Shown here: positions 1 to 10,876 of the stretch, one piece after another
Position numbering within the stretch: the stretch's first letter is position 1
Layout: each line of letters starts with the position of its first letter
Source: Gammaproteobacteria bacterium
GTDB taxonomy: Bacteria; Pseudomonadota; Gammaproteobacteria; Ga0077536
Length of the DNA stretch: 64,000 nt
Direction of reading: 5' to 3'
Assembly: GCA_009692265.1 (NCBI GenBank)
Contig: SHZM01000002.1
Location: 33,074-97,073, forward strand
Translations under genes and position numbers: made by a program
The notes under the pieces: generated by a model
What the model was told of the DNA's origin: nothing
Databases searched by the model: none
Seen by the model: the letters and a program-made list of their open reading frames with translations, nothing else

Positions 1-76
1 GATCGAAGAACTAGCTCGTACGAAACTGAACATGATGATTCCACACCCGGATCAAATTCGGCACTCTCGATCGTGA
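1..76 (+). CDS. ftsL: FtsL, C-terminal end (truncated by window start)
   Basis: Frame 2 reads IEELARTKLNMMIPHPDQIRHSRS* and ends in a GTGA overlap with ftsI; FtsL-like tail (AR.KL.M..P) and dcw synteny. Confidence 0.75.
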   Translation, partial: IEELARTKLNMMIPHPDQIRHSRS

Positions 77-1812
77 ACAGTATCGTCCAAAAGCCCTCAA
101 GCTATCGCCGACGAGTAGTCTTGGCATTCGTCGGGAGTGTTGCGTTAGTCCTGATGTGGCGCGCCTTCGACTTACAGTTATCTGATCGACAATTTCTCCA
201 AGAACACGGTGACGCACGGTATTTGCGCGATGTTCAAATCGAGGCTCACCGCGGCATGATCACGGACCGCAACGATGAGCCCTTGGCCATCAGCACACCG
301 GTGAACTCAGTGTGGGTGAACCCATCCATTCTGGTCCATCATCGCAAGCAATGGTCGCTGCTCGCAAAAACGTTGGACATCTCAGAAGATCACTTGAAAA
401 CACTGTTGCTGCCGCGGAGTAAACGTGAGTTTCTGTTTTTGAAGCGCCAAGTTCACCCGGACGTGGCCGATGCTTTGGAACAAGCAGCAATCCCGGGCGT
501 CGGTTTAGTGAATGAGTTTCGACGCTTCTACCCCGGCGTTGAAATTGCTGCGCATTTGATCGGCTTTACGGACGTTGATGATCGTGGCCAGGAGGGTATC
601 GAGCTCGCGTTCGACTCAAGTTTGCGCGGAGCACCAGGTCTGAACCGCGTCATTAAAGACCGTTTAGGCCGGGTCGTTGAGCAAGTTGAACGACTAAAGT
701 CGGTGCAGGAAGGGCGTGATATCGCGCTTAGTATCGATCGACGGCTTCAGTACGTCGCAAACCGTGAAGTTAAAAAGGCGGTTGAAATCAATAAGGCCGT
801 CGCAGGCCTAATGGTTGTCCTCGATGTAAATACCGGCGAGGTCCTGGCGCTCGCTAATCAGCCATCCTTCAATCCGAATAATCGCGGCAACCTCAAGGAT
901 GAATATTTTCGCAATCGCGCGGTCACCGATCTTTTTGAACCGGGATCCACGATCAAGCCATTTACTGTCGCAGCCGGTCTCGACTCTGGGTTGTATACGC
1001 CCACTACTCCAATCGACACGGGCCCAGGAACTTTTCGCGTCGGCCGGCATTTGGTGCGCGATATACATAACTACGGCGCACTGGATGTCGCGGGAGTGAT
1101 CGAAAAGTCGAGCAATGTCGGTGTAACGAAAATTGCGTTGTCAATTGAGCCGCAGCAATTGTGGCACGTGCTGGATCAAGTCGGGTTCGGCCATATGACG
1201 CAGGTTGAACTCCCTAGTGAGCCGACAGGGCGGCTTAACGACTATCGCGGGTGGCGCGAAATAGAACATGCAACCCTCGCATTCGGGTACGGAATGTCTG
1301 TGACGGCCTTACAATTGGCGCGTGCTTATGCGGTCATCGCCAGCGGAGGAATCTTGCGGCCAGTCAGCATTCAGCGTCAGACCACCACGGTCGGCGGCAC
1401 CCGCGTCGTGGCCGAGCTTACCGCGCTAGCCGTTCGAGACATGCTGGAACGTGCTGTGAAAAGCGGCACTGGGAAGGCCGCTGCCGTTTATGGCTATCGT
1501 GTCGGAGGCAAGACTGGGACCGTTCACAAAACCACGAGCAGTGGTTACGACAAAGACAAATACAGATCCCTCTTTGCGGGTTTTATGCCCGTTAGCGCAC
1601 CGCGCCTAGTGGGCGTTGTCGTCATCGATGGGCCGCGTGGAAGTGAGCATTATGGAGGGTTAGTCGCGGCACCAGTGTTTGGCAGCGTAATGCAGGAAGC
1701 CGCGCGGATTTTCAACTTGCAAGCAGACGAAATTAAACTCGATGAAAAAACATCAGCCCAGCTAACTTCACAATCGAGCTCGACGCCGCGCAACGGGAAG
1801 AATCTTCAGTGA
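73..1812 (+). CDS. ftsI: Peptidoglycan D,D-transpeptidase FtsI (PBP3)
   Basis: 579 aa; STIKPF (SxxK), KSSN and KTGT transpeptidase motifs; dcw synteny. Confidence 0.96.
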   Translation: MNSIVQKPSSYRRRVVLAFVGSVALVLMWRAFDLQLSDRQFLQEHGDARYLRDVQIEAHRGMITDRNDEPLAISTPVNSVWVNPSILVHHRKQWSLLAKTLDISEDHLKTLLLPRSKREFLFLKRQVHPDVADALEQAAIPGVGLVNEFRRFYPGVEIAAHLIGFTDVDDRGQEGIELAFDSSLRGAPGLNRVIKDRLGRVVEQVERLKSVQEGRDIALSIDRRLQYVANREVKKAVEINKAVAGLMVVLDVNTGEVLALANQPSFNPNNRGNLKDEYFRNRAVTDLFEPGSTIKPFTVAAGLDSGLYTPTTPIDTGPGTFRVGRHLVRDIHNYGALDVAGVIEKSSNVGVTKIALSIEPQQLWHVLDQVGFGHMTQVELPSEPTGRLNDYRGWREIEHATLAFGYGMSVTALQLARAYAVIASGGILRPVSIQRQTTTVGGTRVVAELTALAVRDMLERAVKSGTGKAAAVYGYRVGGKTGTVHKTTSSGYDKDKYRSLFAGFMPVSAPRLVGVVVIDGPRGSEHYGGLVAAPVFGSVMQEAARIFNLQADEIKLDEKTSAQLTSQSSSTPRNGKNLQ

Positions 1813-3320
1813 ACACATCCATGAGTGTCGAGCCGAGCGCAACCTTATCAAAGCTGCTCGCTGGATTTAGCAGAACAGCATTCGACCACGACCCGGTGGT
1901 GAAGGGCTTGGCCCTCGACAGTCGAATCGTGTTCGAGGGTGATTGCTTTTTCGCGCTGGAAGGAACGCGCGCCCATGGGATGCGGTACCTACACGAAGCG
2001 ATATCCCGTGGCGCAGTAGCGGTAGTCACTGAAAGGGCTCCGGACTGCACCGCTAAGGTTCATGTACCCGTAGCTGAGGTACCGTCGCTAAATGAGCTTC
2101 TCGGCAAAATTGCCGCACGATTTTTTTATCATCCGAGCGAACACTTAGCCGTGATCGCCGTTACCGGCACGAACGGGAAAACCACCGTCGCTCATTTATG
2201 TGCTCAGGCGCTTTCACTTCTCGATTTGCCTTGCGGCTACATCGGCACGTTAGGCAGAGGCCCGTTGAATGCTCTTTGTCCATCTGGCATGACGACCCCC
2301 GATGCGATTACCCTCCAAAATGAATTCAAGAAGCTCTTGAAAGCGGATTTTCGGGCCGTCGCTTTGGAGGCCTCATCGCACTCGCTGGTTCAGTCGCGTC
2401 TTGCTGGAACAGCGGTGGATGTCGCGATTTTCACAGGTCTTGGCCACGACCACTTGGATTATCACGGTAGCTTGGAGGCTTATGCCAAAGCTAAACAAAA
2501 GCTTTTCCAACATCCCGGGCTAGGTCACGCTGTCATAAACATCGATGATGAATTAGGTCGTCGAATCCGCGATGAATTAAATCCCGCTGTGCAGGCCTGG
2601 GAGTGTTCGCTCCTTGGAACATCGGCGCATCGAGGCGCTAAGCATTATGCGTACGCCCGCGCGGTCGCTTATAACGTGACTGGAACACGGCTTGATATTC
2701 TGACCTCGCAAGGTTCAGCGATCATTGAAAGCGAGTTGGTAGGCGAATTTAACGCACAGAACTTGCTGCTCGCACTGACCGCAATGCTCGCATTAAACTT
2801 CCCCCTCACTTCGGCGGCTGCTGTTCTGGCACGAGTGAAGCCCGTGATTGGGCGATTAGAAGCGTTCGGCGCGACCGGCAATTGTCCACGAATCTATATC
2901 GATTATGCTCACTCACCGGATAGCTTGGAGCGCGTGCTAAAGGTGCTCCGCGCTTTTGCGCCTACCCGCGTTTTTAGTGTGTTTGGCTGCGGTGGAAGTC
3001 GCGATCGTACTAAGCGCCCGTTGATGGGGTCGATTGCGCAACGATATTCGGATCACGTGTATTTAACGTCGGATAACCCACGAGATGAAGATCCGAAATC
3101 AATCGTGAACGAAATCCTGGCAGGCTTCGATTCCGTGGATAACGTAACTGTCATCGAAGATCGCGTTCATGCGATTACTACTGCGCTCGCTGCCGCCTCT
3201 GCAACGGATATCGTTCTGATTGCGGGTAAGGGCCACGAAACCGATCAAATCATTGGTACGAGCACAGTCCCGATGAGTGACCAGACGATAGTTCGACGCT
3301 GGCTTGAGGCGCAAGGATGA
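1809..3320 (+). CDS. murE: UDP-MurNAc-tripeptide synthetase MurE (meso-DAP type)
   Basis: TGTNGKTT ATP-binding motif, SDNPRDEDP motif; 4-nt overlap with ftsI. Confidence 0.96.
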   Translation: MNTSMSVEPSATLSKLLAGFSRTAFDHDPVVKGLALDSRIVFEGDCFFALEGTRAHGMRYLHEAISRGAVAVVTERAPDCTAKVHVPVAEVPSLNELLGKIAARFFYHPSEHLAVIAVTGTNGKTTVAHLCAQALSLLDLPCGYIGTLGRGPLNALCPSGMTTPDAITLQNEFKKLLKADFRAVALEASSHSLVQSRLAGTAVDVAIFTGLGHDHLDYHGSLEAYAKAKQKLFQHPGLGHAVINIDDELGRRIRDELNPAVQAWECSLLGTSAHRGAKHYAYARAVAYNVTGTRLDILTSQGSAIIESELVGEFNAQNLLLALTAMLALNFPLTSAAAVLARVKPVIGRLEAFGATGNCPRIYIDYAHSPDSLERVLKVLRAFAPTRVFSVFGCGGSRDRTKRPLMGSIAQRYSDHVYLTSDNPRDEDPKSIVNEILAGFDSVDNVTVIEDRVHAITTALAAASATDIVLIAGKGHETDQIIGTSTVPMSDQTIVRRWLEAQG

Positions 3321-4678
3321 TTGCCCTTTCCCTAAGCGAAATTGCCAGTGCCATTGGGGGTCGTCTTATCGGCCCGGATGCGAAATTTTGTGGCGTAAGT
3401 ACCGATACTCGCACACTCAAGCACAATGAATTATTCGTAGCATTAAAAGGACAACACTTCGATGGCCACGACTCGCTCGCCGAGGCCCAACGTAAAGGCG
3501 CGGCAGCGGTTGTAATCGAGCACAGCGCAGGCACTCTTTCAGCGGTGCGCGTTGACGATACCCGACGTGCTTTGGGAAAACTTGCGAACCTTTGGCGACG
3601 ACGCTTTTCCATTCCGGTTATCGGAATAACTGGAAGTAATGGCAAGACGAGCACAAAAGAGATGGCGAGCGCAATTCTTCGGCAGCGCTACCGCGTGCTC
3701 GCGACGATCGGGAATCTCAACAATGAGATCGGTGTTCCTCAAACCTTGTTTGGGTTGGCTGTGGAAAATGAGGTCGCGGTAATCGAGATGGGTGCCAGTC
3801 AGCCGGACGATATTGGTGACCTTGCACAGATCGCCGAACCGACCGTGGGTGTTGTGACGATGTGTGGACCGGCGCACTTAGCGGGCTTCGGGGATCTTAA
3901 GGGCGTGGCCGCGGCCAAGGGCCAGCTCTTCACCGCCTTGCGCGACACTGGCACCGCAATAATTAATGCGGATGATCAATTTTCGCCGGTTTGGAGAGCG
4001 CTCAGTAAGCACGCTAATCAATGCACATTCGGAATTCGTTCAGCCGCTGAGTTTATGGCGCGGGATATTGTTGAATTAGGACTCGGACGCGGAACAGAAT
4101 TTTTTCTGGTTGCGCCAACCGGAAGCATTGATGTTCATTTGCCCGTAGATGGACTTCATAACATCTATAACGCACTTGCCGCTGCGGCAGCTACCGCTGC
4201 GGTCGGCGCAACGCTAGCGGATACTCAAAAAGGCCTTGCCGCCGTGCGCCCAGTTCATGGGCGACTCGTACCCACTGGTGGCATCAATGGCTCGCTCCTG
4301 ATCGACGACACTTATAACGCCAATCCGGTATCACTGGTTGCCGCGCTGGATGTTTTACGAAATGCCCCTGGACAGCATTGGCTGGTGCTTGGCGACATGG
4401 GCGAATTGGGAGTCACCGAAATTGAGCAACATCGCTTCGCTGGCGAGAGCGCCAAAACGCGCGGTATCGAGCGCCTGTTTTTGATTGGTGAGCTAGCGGC
4501 TGAAGCCGCGGTTGGATTTGGGGGTGGTGCGGAGCACTTCGACGATTCGCAGGGCCTCATTGCGAAACTACGAACCGAGCTTCACTGTGGCATAACCTTG
4601 CTCATCAAAGGGTCGCGCAAGATGCAGTTGGACAGGGTTGTCGCGGCGCTTTCGCTAACGAACGTCTCGCTATGCTGA
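3317..4678 (+). CDS. murF: UDP-MurNAc-tripeptide--D-Ala-D-Ala ligase MurF
   Basis: [21 protein letters not shown] motif; synteny. Confidence 0.96.
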   Translation: MIALSLSEIASAIGGRLIGPDAKFCGVSTDTRTLKHNELFVALKGQHFDGHDSLAEAQRKGAAAVVIEHSAGTLSAVRVDDTRRALGKLANLWRRRFSIPVIGITGSNGKTSTKEMASAILRQRYRVLATIGNLNNEIGVPQTLFGLAVENEVAVIEMGASQPDDIGDLAQIAEPTVGVVTMCGPAHLAGFGDLKGVAAAKGQLFTALRDTGTAIINADDQFSPVWRALSKHANQCTFGIRSAAEFMARDIVELGLGRGTEFFLVAPTGSIDVHLPVDGLHNIYNALAAAAATAAVGATLADTQKGLAAVRPVHGRLVPTGGINGSLLIDDTYNANPVSLVAALDVLRNAPGQHWLVLGDMGELGVTEIEQHRFAGESAKTRGIERLFLIGELAAEAAVGFGGGAEHFDDSQGLIAKLRTELHCGITLLIKGSRKMQLDRVVAALSLTNVSLC

Positions 4679-5754
4679 TCCATTTAACGGCGTTTCTACA
4701 AGGGTTTAATCCCGGCTTCCATGTTTTTCAATATCTGACATTGCGGACGATTTTAAGCGTACTAACCGCGTTGTTTATCTCTTTGATCGTAGGTCCGACG
4801 ATGATCCGACGCCTAAGTGCGAATCAAATCGGGCAGTTCGTACGAGAGGATGGTCCACAGTCTCATTTGATGAAGGCCGGAACTCCGACAATGGGTGGGG
4901 CATTGATCATTGTTGCGATTGTGGCAACAACCCTGCTGTGGGGAAATCTCAGCAATCGATTTATTTGGGTGGCGCTAGCCGTCACGCTCTGTTTCGGCGT
5001 AATCGGATGGGTCGACGATTACCTTAAGATTTTTCTGAAGAACGCTAAAGGTCTCTCCGCCGCAAAAAAATATTTCTGGCAATCGATAGTCGCACTCACC
5101 GCCAGCTATTTTCTGTTTCACTTCGCACGTACTCCACACGAAACACAATTAATTTTCCCGTTCTTTAAGAACGTCGTTGTCGATCTCGGTTGGTCGTACA
5201 TTGCGTTAGCGTATCTCGTGATCGTTGGCACTAGTAACGCGGTAAATCTTACCGATGGCCTAGACGGTTTGGCGATAATGCCGACAGTCCTGATTGCGGG
5301 GGCTTTGATAATTTTCGCTTACGTGACAGGCAACGTGAAATTTTCCGAGTACCTTGCGATTCCCTACATTGCGGGAGTTGGCGAGCTCTGTGTCTTTTGC
5401 GGCGCAATCGTTGGAGCTGGTCTAGGCTTTTTGTGGTTTAACGCCTACCCCGCGCAGGTCTTTATGGGGGATATCGGCGCGCTCGCGTTAGGCGCAGCGC
5501 TGGGAGTTGTCGCCGTAATCGTTCGCCAAGAGTTCGTCTTGATGATCATGGGTGGCGTTTTTGTCTTAGAAACCGTTTCGGTAATTTTGCAGGTGGTGTC
5601 GTTTAAGCTCACCGGTCGACGAATTTTCCGAATGGCGCCGATCCATCATCATTTTGAGCTGAAAGGCTGGCCCGAGCCTCGAGTCATCGTCAGGTTTTGG
5701 ATAATCTCCGTGATTCTCGTGCTAATCGGTTTGGCGACTCTAAAGATTCGCTGA
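4672..5754 (+). CDS. mraY: Phospho-MurNAc-pentapeptide transferase MraY
   Basis: Polytopic; [29 protein letters not shown] motifs. Confidence 0.97.
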   Translation: MLIHLTAFLQGFNPGFHVFQYLTLRTILSVLTALFISLIVGPTMIRRLSANQIGQFVREDGPQSHLMKAGTPTMGGALIIVAIVATTLLWGNLSNRFIWVALAVTLCFGVIGWVDDYLKIFLKNAKGLSAAKKYFWQSIVALTASYFLFHFARTPHETQLIFPFFKNVVVDLGWSYIALAYLVIVGTSNAVNLTDGLDGLAIMPTVLIAGALIIFAYVTGNVKFSEYLAIPYIAGVGELCVFCGAIVGAGLGFLWFNAYPAQVFMGDIGALALGAALGVVAVIVRQEFVLMIMGGVFVLETVSVILQVVSFKLTGRRIFRMAPIHHHFELKGWPEPRVIVRFWIISVILVLIGLATLKIR

Positions 5755-7148
5755 TGAAATCCTTAAGCCAGTCACCACTTCTAACACGCGCGAATTCAGT
5801 TTCAGCACAGATCCGTCCTGACCGATGGGTGATCCTAGGTTTAGGAAAAACTGGCTTATCTGTTGCGCGCTTCCTTTCTGCACAAGGCGAAGAAGTTGTC
5901 GTTTTTGATACCCGGTCAGAGCCGCCAAATCTGAAAGTGCTCAGTCACGAGTTACCCGGCATTAAAGTTCATACGACTAACTTTCCAGAAGACTTATTTC
6001 GGCATGCCAAAGCGTTTGTCGTAAGCCCTGGCATAGCGCTGGAACTTCCGGTTTTTGAATCCGCGCGACAGGCAGGTATCCCGATATTTGGTGATATTGA
6101 GCTGTTCACCCGTCATGTAACCGCACCGTATATCGCAATCACGGGATCAAACGGCAAAAGCACGGTCACAACACTGGTCTCCAAGATGATCGAAGCCGCA
6201 GGCTACAGCGTGAAAGCTGGGGCCAATCTCGGTACCCCCGCGCTAGATCTTTTGCTGCCGCCTGAGCCAGCGTACTACGTATTAGAACTCTCTAGCTTTC
6301 AATTGGAGTGCACTACCGGCTTATCGGCGGAAGTTGCCTGCATCCTGAATATCACGGCGGATCACCTTGACCGACATAAATCCATAGACGCTTACGTTCG
6401 TGCGAAAGCTCGAATCTTACACAACGCGGATTACGTCGTGCTCAATGCAGATGACCCGCTGGTTGTCGAAGTTGGCAAGAATCTTCATAACGTTCACTGG
6501 ATCTCTACCAATGTCGACACACCAAAAAATTATGGTGTCGCGAACCATGGCGGGAGTCGCTGGCTAACGCATGAAGGGGCACCTCTGTGGCCGATCTCCG
6601 CGATCCAGATAAAAGGAACCCACAACGAGTTTAATGCGCTAGCGGCAATCGCAATCACAGATCGAATCGGTGTGCCGCGCGCTGTTCAACGCGCAATATT
6701 GGAGCAATTTCCTGGTTTAGATCATCGCTGCCGGTTGGTCGCTGAACATAATGGCGTCCGCTGGTTTAATGATTCGAAGGGAACCAATATAGGTGCCACG
6801 GTAGCTGCGGTCGGTGGAATTTTTAGTGACCGTGCGGGTGTGTTAATTGCCGGCGGGCAGGGTAAAGGCGCTGACTTTCGAGGGCTGCGCACCGCCTTGA
6901 TAAATCGTGTTCATTCGGTCGTATTAATTGGCGAGGATGCAAAACTAATTGAAGCCGTAATCGATGACGTAGTGTCCGTCGCGTACGCGTCCGATATGCG
7001 CGAAGCCGTGGCGTTGGCCGCGAGAGCTGTGCGCTCCGGCGAAAGTGTTCTCCTTTCGCCTGCCTGCGCAAGTTTAGATATGTTCGATAACTATGAAGCG
7101 CGCGGCTATGCGTTCGAAGCGGCGGTTCGCGCGATGCTTCAAACGTGA
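5754..7148 (+). CDS. murD: UDP-MurNAc-L-Ala--D-Glu ligase MurD
   Basis: ITGSNGKSTVTTL, NDSKGTN motifs; likely start MKSLSQ at 5754, overlapping the mraY stop by 1 nt. Confidence 0.95.
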   Translation: MKSLSQSPLLTRANSVSAQIRPDRWVILGLGKTGLSVARFLSAQGEEVVVFDTRSEPPNLKVLSHELPGIKVHTTNFPEDLFRHAKAFVVSPGIALELPVFESARQAGIPIFGDIELFTRHVTAPYIAITGSNGKSTVTTLVSKMIEAAGYSVKAGANLGTPALDLLLPPEPAYYVLELSSFQLECTTGLSAEVACILNITADHLDRHKSIDAYVRAKARILHNADYVVLNADDPLVVEVGKNLHNVHWISTNVDTPKNYGVANHGGSRWLTHEGAPLWPISAIQIKGTHNEFNALAAIAITDRIGVPRAVQRAILEQFPGLDHRCRLVAEHNGVRWFNDSKGTNIGATVAAVGGIFSDRAGVLIAGGQGKGADFRGLRTALINRVHSVVLIGEDAKLIEAVIDDVVSVAYASDMREAVALAARAVRSGESVLLSPACASLDMFDNYEARGYAFEAAVRAMLQT

Positions 7149-8338
7149 GTCAGGCTATTCCTCAATCTCAGGTGCGCGAGATCTCCGTGCTCGAAACGTG
7201 GCCATATGATTTTTGGTTTTCGGCGCTAGTCGTAGTGCTTACCCTACTCGGATTAGTGATGGTCACTTCAGCATCGATCGCGATAGCGGCGCGTAGTGGT
7301 GGCGATGAATTGCATTACCTGTGGCGACAGCTAGGTGCAATCGGGGTGGGAGCGTTCGTCGGCGTGGGTATCTTGAATACCCAGCTCTCAGCCCTCCGGC
7401 GCGCGAGCGCGGCATTGTTAATTGTGGCGATTGTGTTACTCGCAGCAGTACTAATCCCCGGTGTTGGCCGTGAAGTCAACGGAAGCATGCGGTGGCTCGC
7501 ACTCGGACCGTTTACCTTGCAGGCCTCTGAGCCCGCGAAGCTTGCGGTGATTGTCTATATGGCTGGTTATTTGGTCAGACACCAGGCTCAAGTTCGAGCG
7601 GACTTCATTGGCTTCATGAAACCAATCGGAGTAGTCACGCTGGTAGCTGGGTTGCTATTGCTAGAACCGGACTTTGGTGCCGCAGTGGTATTGTTCGCAA
7701 CGATTCTAGGCATGTTGTTTTTAGGCGGCGTGCCAATGGGGCGGTTCCTTGCCTGGGGGATTGTCGCGCTTGCGTCATTATCTTCGCTAGCCGTGTTGGC
7801 GCCGTACCGCATGAAGCGATTGATGGCGTTCCGTGATCCGTGGTCGGATCCGTTTGACACCGGATTCCAATTAACTCAGGCGTTGATCGCGTTTGGTCGG
7901 GGCGAGTGGCTTGGTGTTGGACTCGGCAACAGTGTCCAGAAGTTATTTTTCCTTCCAGAGGTCCATACAGATTTTATTTTCGCTGTGATCGGAGAAGAGT
8001 TAGGGCTAATAGGTGCGTGCATTGTCATTGGATTATTTACCCTATTATTTATACGGATTATTTATATCGGCGGCCAAGCCGAAAGCGCGGGACAACCCTT
8101 CGCTGCCTATCTCGTCTACGGTATCGGGTTTTTGATCGCAATCGAAGCTTTCGTCAACATCGGGGTTAACCTGGGGATCCTTCCGACCAAAGGTCTGACC
8201 TTGCCGCTGATCAGTTACGGCAGCAATAGCATGGTGATGTTATGCGCCGCAATCGCCGTGGTGCTGCGGGTGTCGTTCGAAACACGCGCGCAACGTTGGC
8301 CGTCTGTCCTACCCTCAAGCGGTCACCTAGTACGGTAG
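7145..8338 (+). CDS. ftsW: Lipid II flippase/polymerase FtsW (SEDS family)
   Basis: 397 aa polytopic; FLPEVHTDFIFAVIGEELG and LPLISYGSNS motifs. Confidence 0.96.
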   Translation: MSQAIPQSQVREISVLETWPYDFWFSALVVVLTLLGLVMVTSASIAIAARSGGDELHYLWRQLGAIGVGAFVGVGILNTQLSALRRASAALLIVAIVLLAAVLIPGVGREVNGSMRWLALGPFTLQASEPAKLAVIVYMAGYLVRHQAQVRADFIGFMKPIGVVTLVAGLLLLEPDFGAAVVLFATILGMLFLGGVPMGRFLAWGIVALASLSSLAVLAPYRMKRLMAFRDPWSDPFDTGFQLTQALIAFGRGEWLGVGLGNSVQKLFFLPEVHTDFIFAVIGEELGLIGACIVIGLFTLLFIRIIYIGGQAESAGQPFAAYLVYGIGFLIAIEAFVNIGVNLGILPTKGLTLPLISYGSNSMVMLCAAIAVVLRVSFETRAQRWPSVLPSSGHLVR

Positions 8339-8345
8339 CCGACAG

Positions 8346-9422
8346 ATGACCGCGAGAAGTATTTTGATTGTTGCGGGCGGAACGGGTGGCCACATCTACC
8401 CGGCGTTAGCGGTCGCCGAACGCTTGAAGAACCTCAATATTGGTATCTATTGGTTGGGATCCCAACATGGCATTGAAGGGCGAATCGTTCCTCAACATGG
8501 ATTCGAGTTGAGTAAGATAAAGGTCTTGGCACTGCGTGGACATGGCTGGAGGCGCTGGGTTGTAGCGCCGTGGACACTTGCTTACGCCACAATTCAAGCG
8601 ATCGCAACGATGCTTCGGATCCGTCCAGGCGTCGTGCTCGGAATGGGTGGTTTTGTGAGTGGTCCTGGTGGACTTGCTGCATGGTTATGCCGAGTGCCGC
8701 TCATTATCCATGAGCAGAACGCCGTTGCAGGACTTACTAACCGACTTATTAAGCACCTTGCGACGCGCGTATTAGCTGGTTACCCACAGAGTTTTCGCAG
8801 TGGCTCTAGCGCCGTAGTTACTGGCAATCCGGTCCGAGACTCTATCGCAACCCTCCCTCCTCCCACCTCTCGTTCGCGTGACATGAATTGCCTTAACGTG
8901 TTGGTGATCGGTGGCAGCCTTGGCGCGCGTAGACTCAATGAGGTTTTGCCGGCTGCCCTGCGCTTGATGCCGAATCAGCCGCGCATTCAAGTCTGGCATC
9001 AGACGGGTGACAGCGATCTTGTTGCGACCCGCGCCGCCTACAGCGAATATCGAGAAGCGCGTGTCGACGACTATATCGAGGATATCGCCGCTGCCTACGG
9101 CTGGGCCGATGTTGTCGTATGTCGCGCCGGCGCAATTACGGTGGCCGAGCTTGCTGCTTCGGGAGTGCCCTCAATCTTGATCCCCTTTCCGCATGCCGTA
9201 GATGATCACCAAGCCGCGAATGCGGCCTTTCTTGTTGACCGTGGAGCGGCGGTCATGATCAGAGAATCCGAATTAAGCGCCGAGCGCCTAACGAGGCTTC
9301 TGATCGAACTTAATTCAGATCGCACTCGCCTACTGCAAATGGCTTGTAGTGCCCGGGATTGCGCGTTGCCGAATGCAACTAATGATGTCGCCGCGCGGTG
9401 TCTGGAGCTGATCAATGCTTAA
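8346..9422 (+). CDS. murG: Undecaprenyl-PP-MurNAc-pentapeptide GlcNAc transferase MurG
   Basis: VAGGTGGHIYPALAVA, GMGGFVSGPGG, CRAGAITVAELAA motifs. Confidence 0.97.
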   Translation: MTARSILIVAGGTGGHIYPALAVAERLKNLNIGIYWLGSQHGIEGRIVPQHGFELSKIKVLALRGHGWRRWVVAPWTLAYATIQAIATMLRIRPGVVLGMGGFVSGPGGLAAWLCRVPLIIHEQNAVAGLTNRLIKHLATRVLAGYPQSFRSGSSAVVTGNPVRDSIATLPPPTSRSRDMNCLNVLVIGGSLGARRLNEVLPAALRLMPNQPRIQVWHQTGDSDLVATRAAYSEYREARVDDYIEDIAAAYGWADVVVCRAGAITVAELAASGVPSILIPFPHAVDDHQAANAAFLVDRGAAVMIRESELSAERLTRLLIELNSDRTRLLQMACSARDCALPNATNDVAARCLELINA

Positions 9423-10827
9423 GACGGACGACATCCCGATGCATAACGTGCGACGAATCCATTTCGTTGGCATTGGCGGTGCCGGGATGAGCGGGATTGC
9501 GGAAGTTCTCAATAATCTCGGCTACCAAATTTCTGGCTCAGATGTCGCTGCGAATAGAATGACCGAGATTTTGGCTAACATGGGTGTTCGAATAGATCTG
9601 GGCCACGACCAACAAAACGTTCGTCACGCCGATGCCGTGGTCTATTCGAGCGCGATTATGTCGGACAACCCCGAACTTGTGGCAGCGCGCCAGCAACGCA
9701 TCCCGATCGTACCGCGCGCCGAAATGCTTGCCGAACTCATGCGATTTCGGCGAGGTATCGCCATCGCAGGTACTCACGGCAAAACTACGACGACGAGTCT
9801 AATCGCCAGCGTTCTTGCTGAAGGCGGTCTCGACCCCACATTCGTCATCGGTGGACTGCTGCAAAGCGCGGGTTCTCACGCGAAACTTGGGACCGGTAGA
9901 TATCTCGTGGCCGAAGCTGATGAGAGTGATGCTTCCTTTTTGCTACTTAGCCCGTTAATCGCCGTGCTCACGAACATCGACGCTGATCATATGCAAACCT
10001 ATGATCAAGATTTCGAGAAGCTGCGAGGAAGTTTTCGGGAGTTCTTCAAACGATTGCCCTTCTATGGCGTCGCGGTAGTGTGCGCTGATGATGATTCCGC
10101 GATGTCGCTACTCGATCATATGCATACACGGTGTATTACGTACGGTACTGGGTCCAATGCTGATATACGTGCGCACGATATTCTCATCGAAGGTCGACGC
10201 TCGCATTTTCGCGTAACGCGCGGGAAGCGAGGGGCTTCGTTAGATATTACGTTGAACATGCCGGGACGCCATAACGCCTTGAATGCCCTTGCGGCCATCG
10301 CAGTAGCAGGAGAGGTTGGTATTGCGGACAACGCGATCAGCGCTGCATTGAAGTCGTTTCAGGGCGTAAATCGGCGGTGTCAGATTAAGGGGGAAACTAG
10401 TTTCGGCGAGGCGAAGGTCTTGGTAATTGACGATTATGGACATCATCCGCGTGAACTCGCGGCAATGATCCGAACGGCGCGTGAAGGGTGGCCGGCGCGC
10501 CGCCTAGTCGTAGCGTTTCAGCCGCATAGATATTCGCGTACTCGCGATTTGTTTGACGACTTTGTGGCTGTATTGTCGGGAATTGATGTCTTGCTTATCC
10601 TCGATGTTTACGCCGCTGGAGAAAAACCTATCCCGGGGGCGGATGCGCACGCGTTATGTCGAGCTATCCGAGTTCGAGGCCATCTCGATCCCATTTTCGT
10701 TTCGAGTCCGTCTGACCTCACCAATGTCCTTGCGAGTATCGCGAGGAACGGTGACCTTGTGATGTTCCTTGGAGCAGGAAGCATCGGCCGCGTGCTAGAA
10801 GCGTTGTCGTTCAATGCAGCCGCATGA
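9415..10827 (+). CDS. murC: UDP-MurNAc--L-alanine ligase MurC
   Basis: HFVGIGGAGMSGIAEVL, AGTHGKTTTTSL, DDYGHHP motifs. Confidence 0.97.
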   Translation: MLKTDDIPMHNVRRIHFVGIGGAGMSGIAEVLNNLGYQISGSDVAANRMTEILANMGVRIDLGHDQQNVRHADAVVYSSAIMSDNPELVAARQQRIPIVPRAEMLAELMRFRRGIAIAGTHGKTTTTSLIASVLAEGGLDPTFVIGGLLQSAGSHAKLGTGRYLVAEADESDASFLLLSPLIAVLTNIDADHMQTYDQDFEKLRGSFREFFKRLPFYGVAVVCADDDSAMSLLDHMHTRCITYGTGSNADIRAHDILIEGRRSHFRVTRGKRGASLDITLNMPGRHNALNALAAIAVAGEVGIADNAISAALKSFQGVNRRCQIKGETSFGEAKVLVIDDYGHHPRELAAMIRTAREGWPARRLVVAFQPHRYSRTRDLFDDFVAVLSGIDVLLILDVYAAGEKPIPGADAHALCRAIRVRGHLDPIFVSSPSDLTNVLASIARNGDLVMFLGAGSIGRVLEALSFNAAA

Positions 10828-10876
10828 CTATGCAAGACCTCCCGGCGGTGCCCACCCGGTGTGTAAGGTTGCCAAC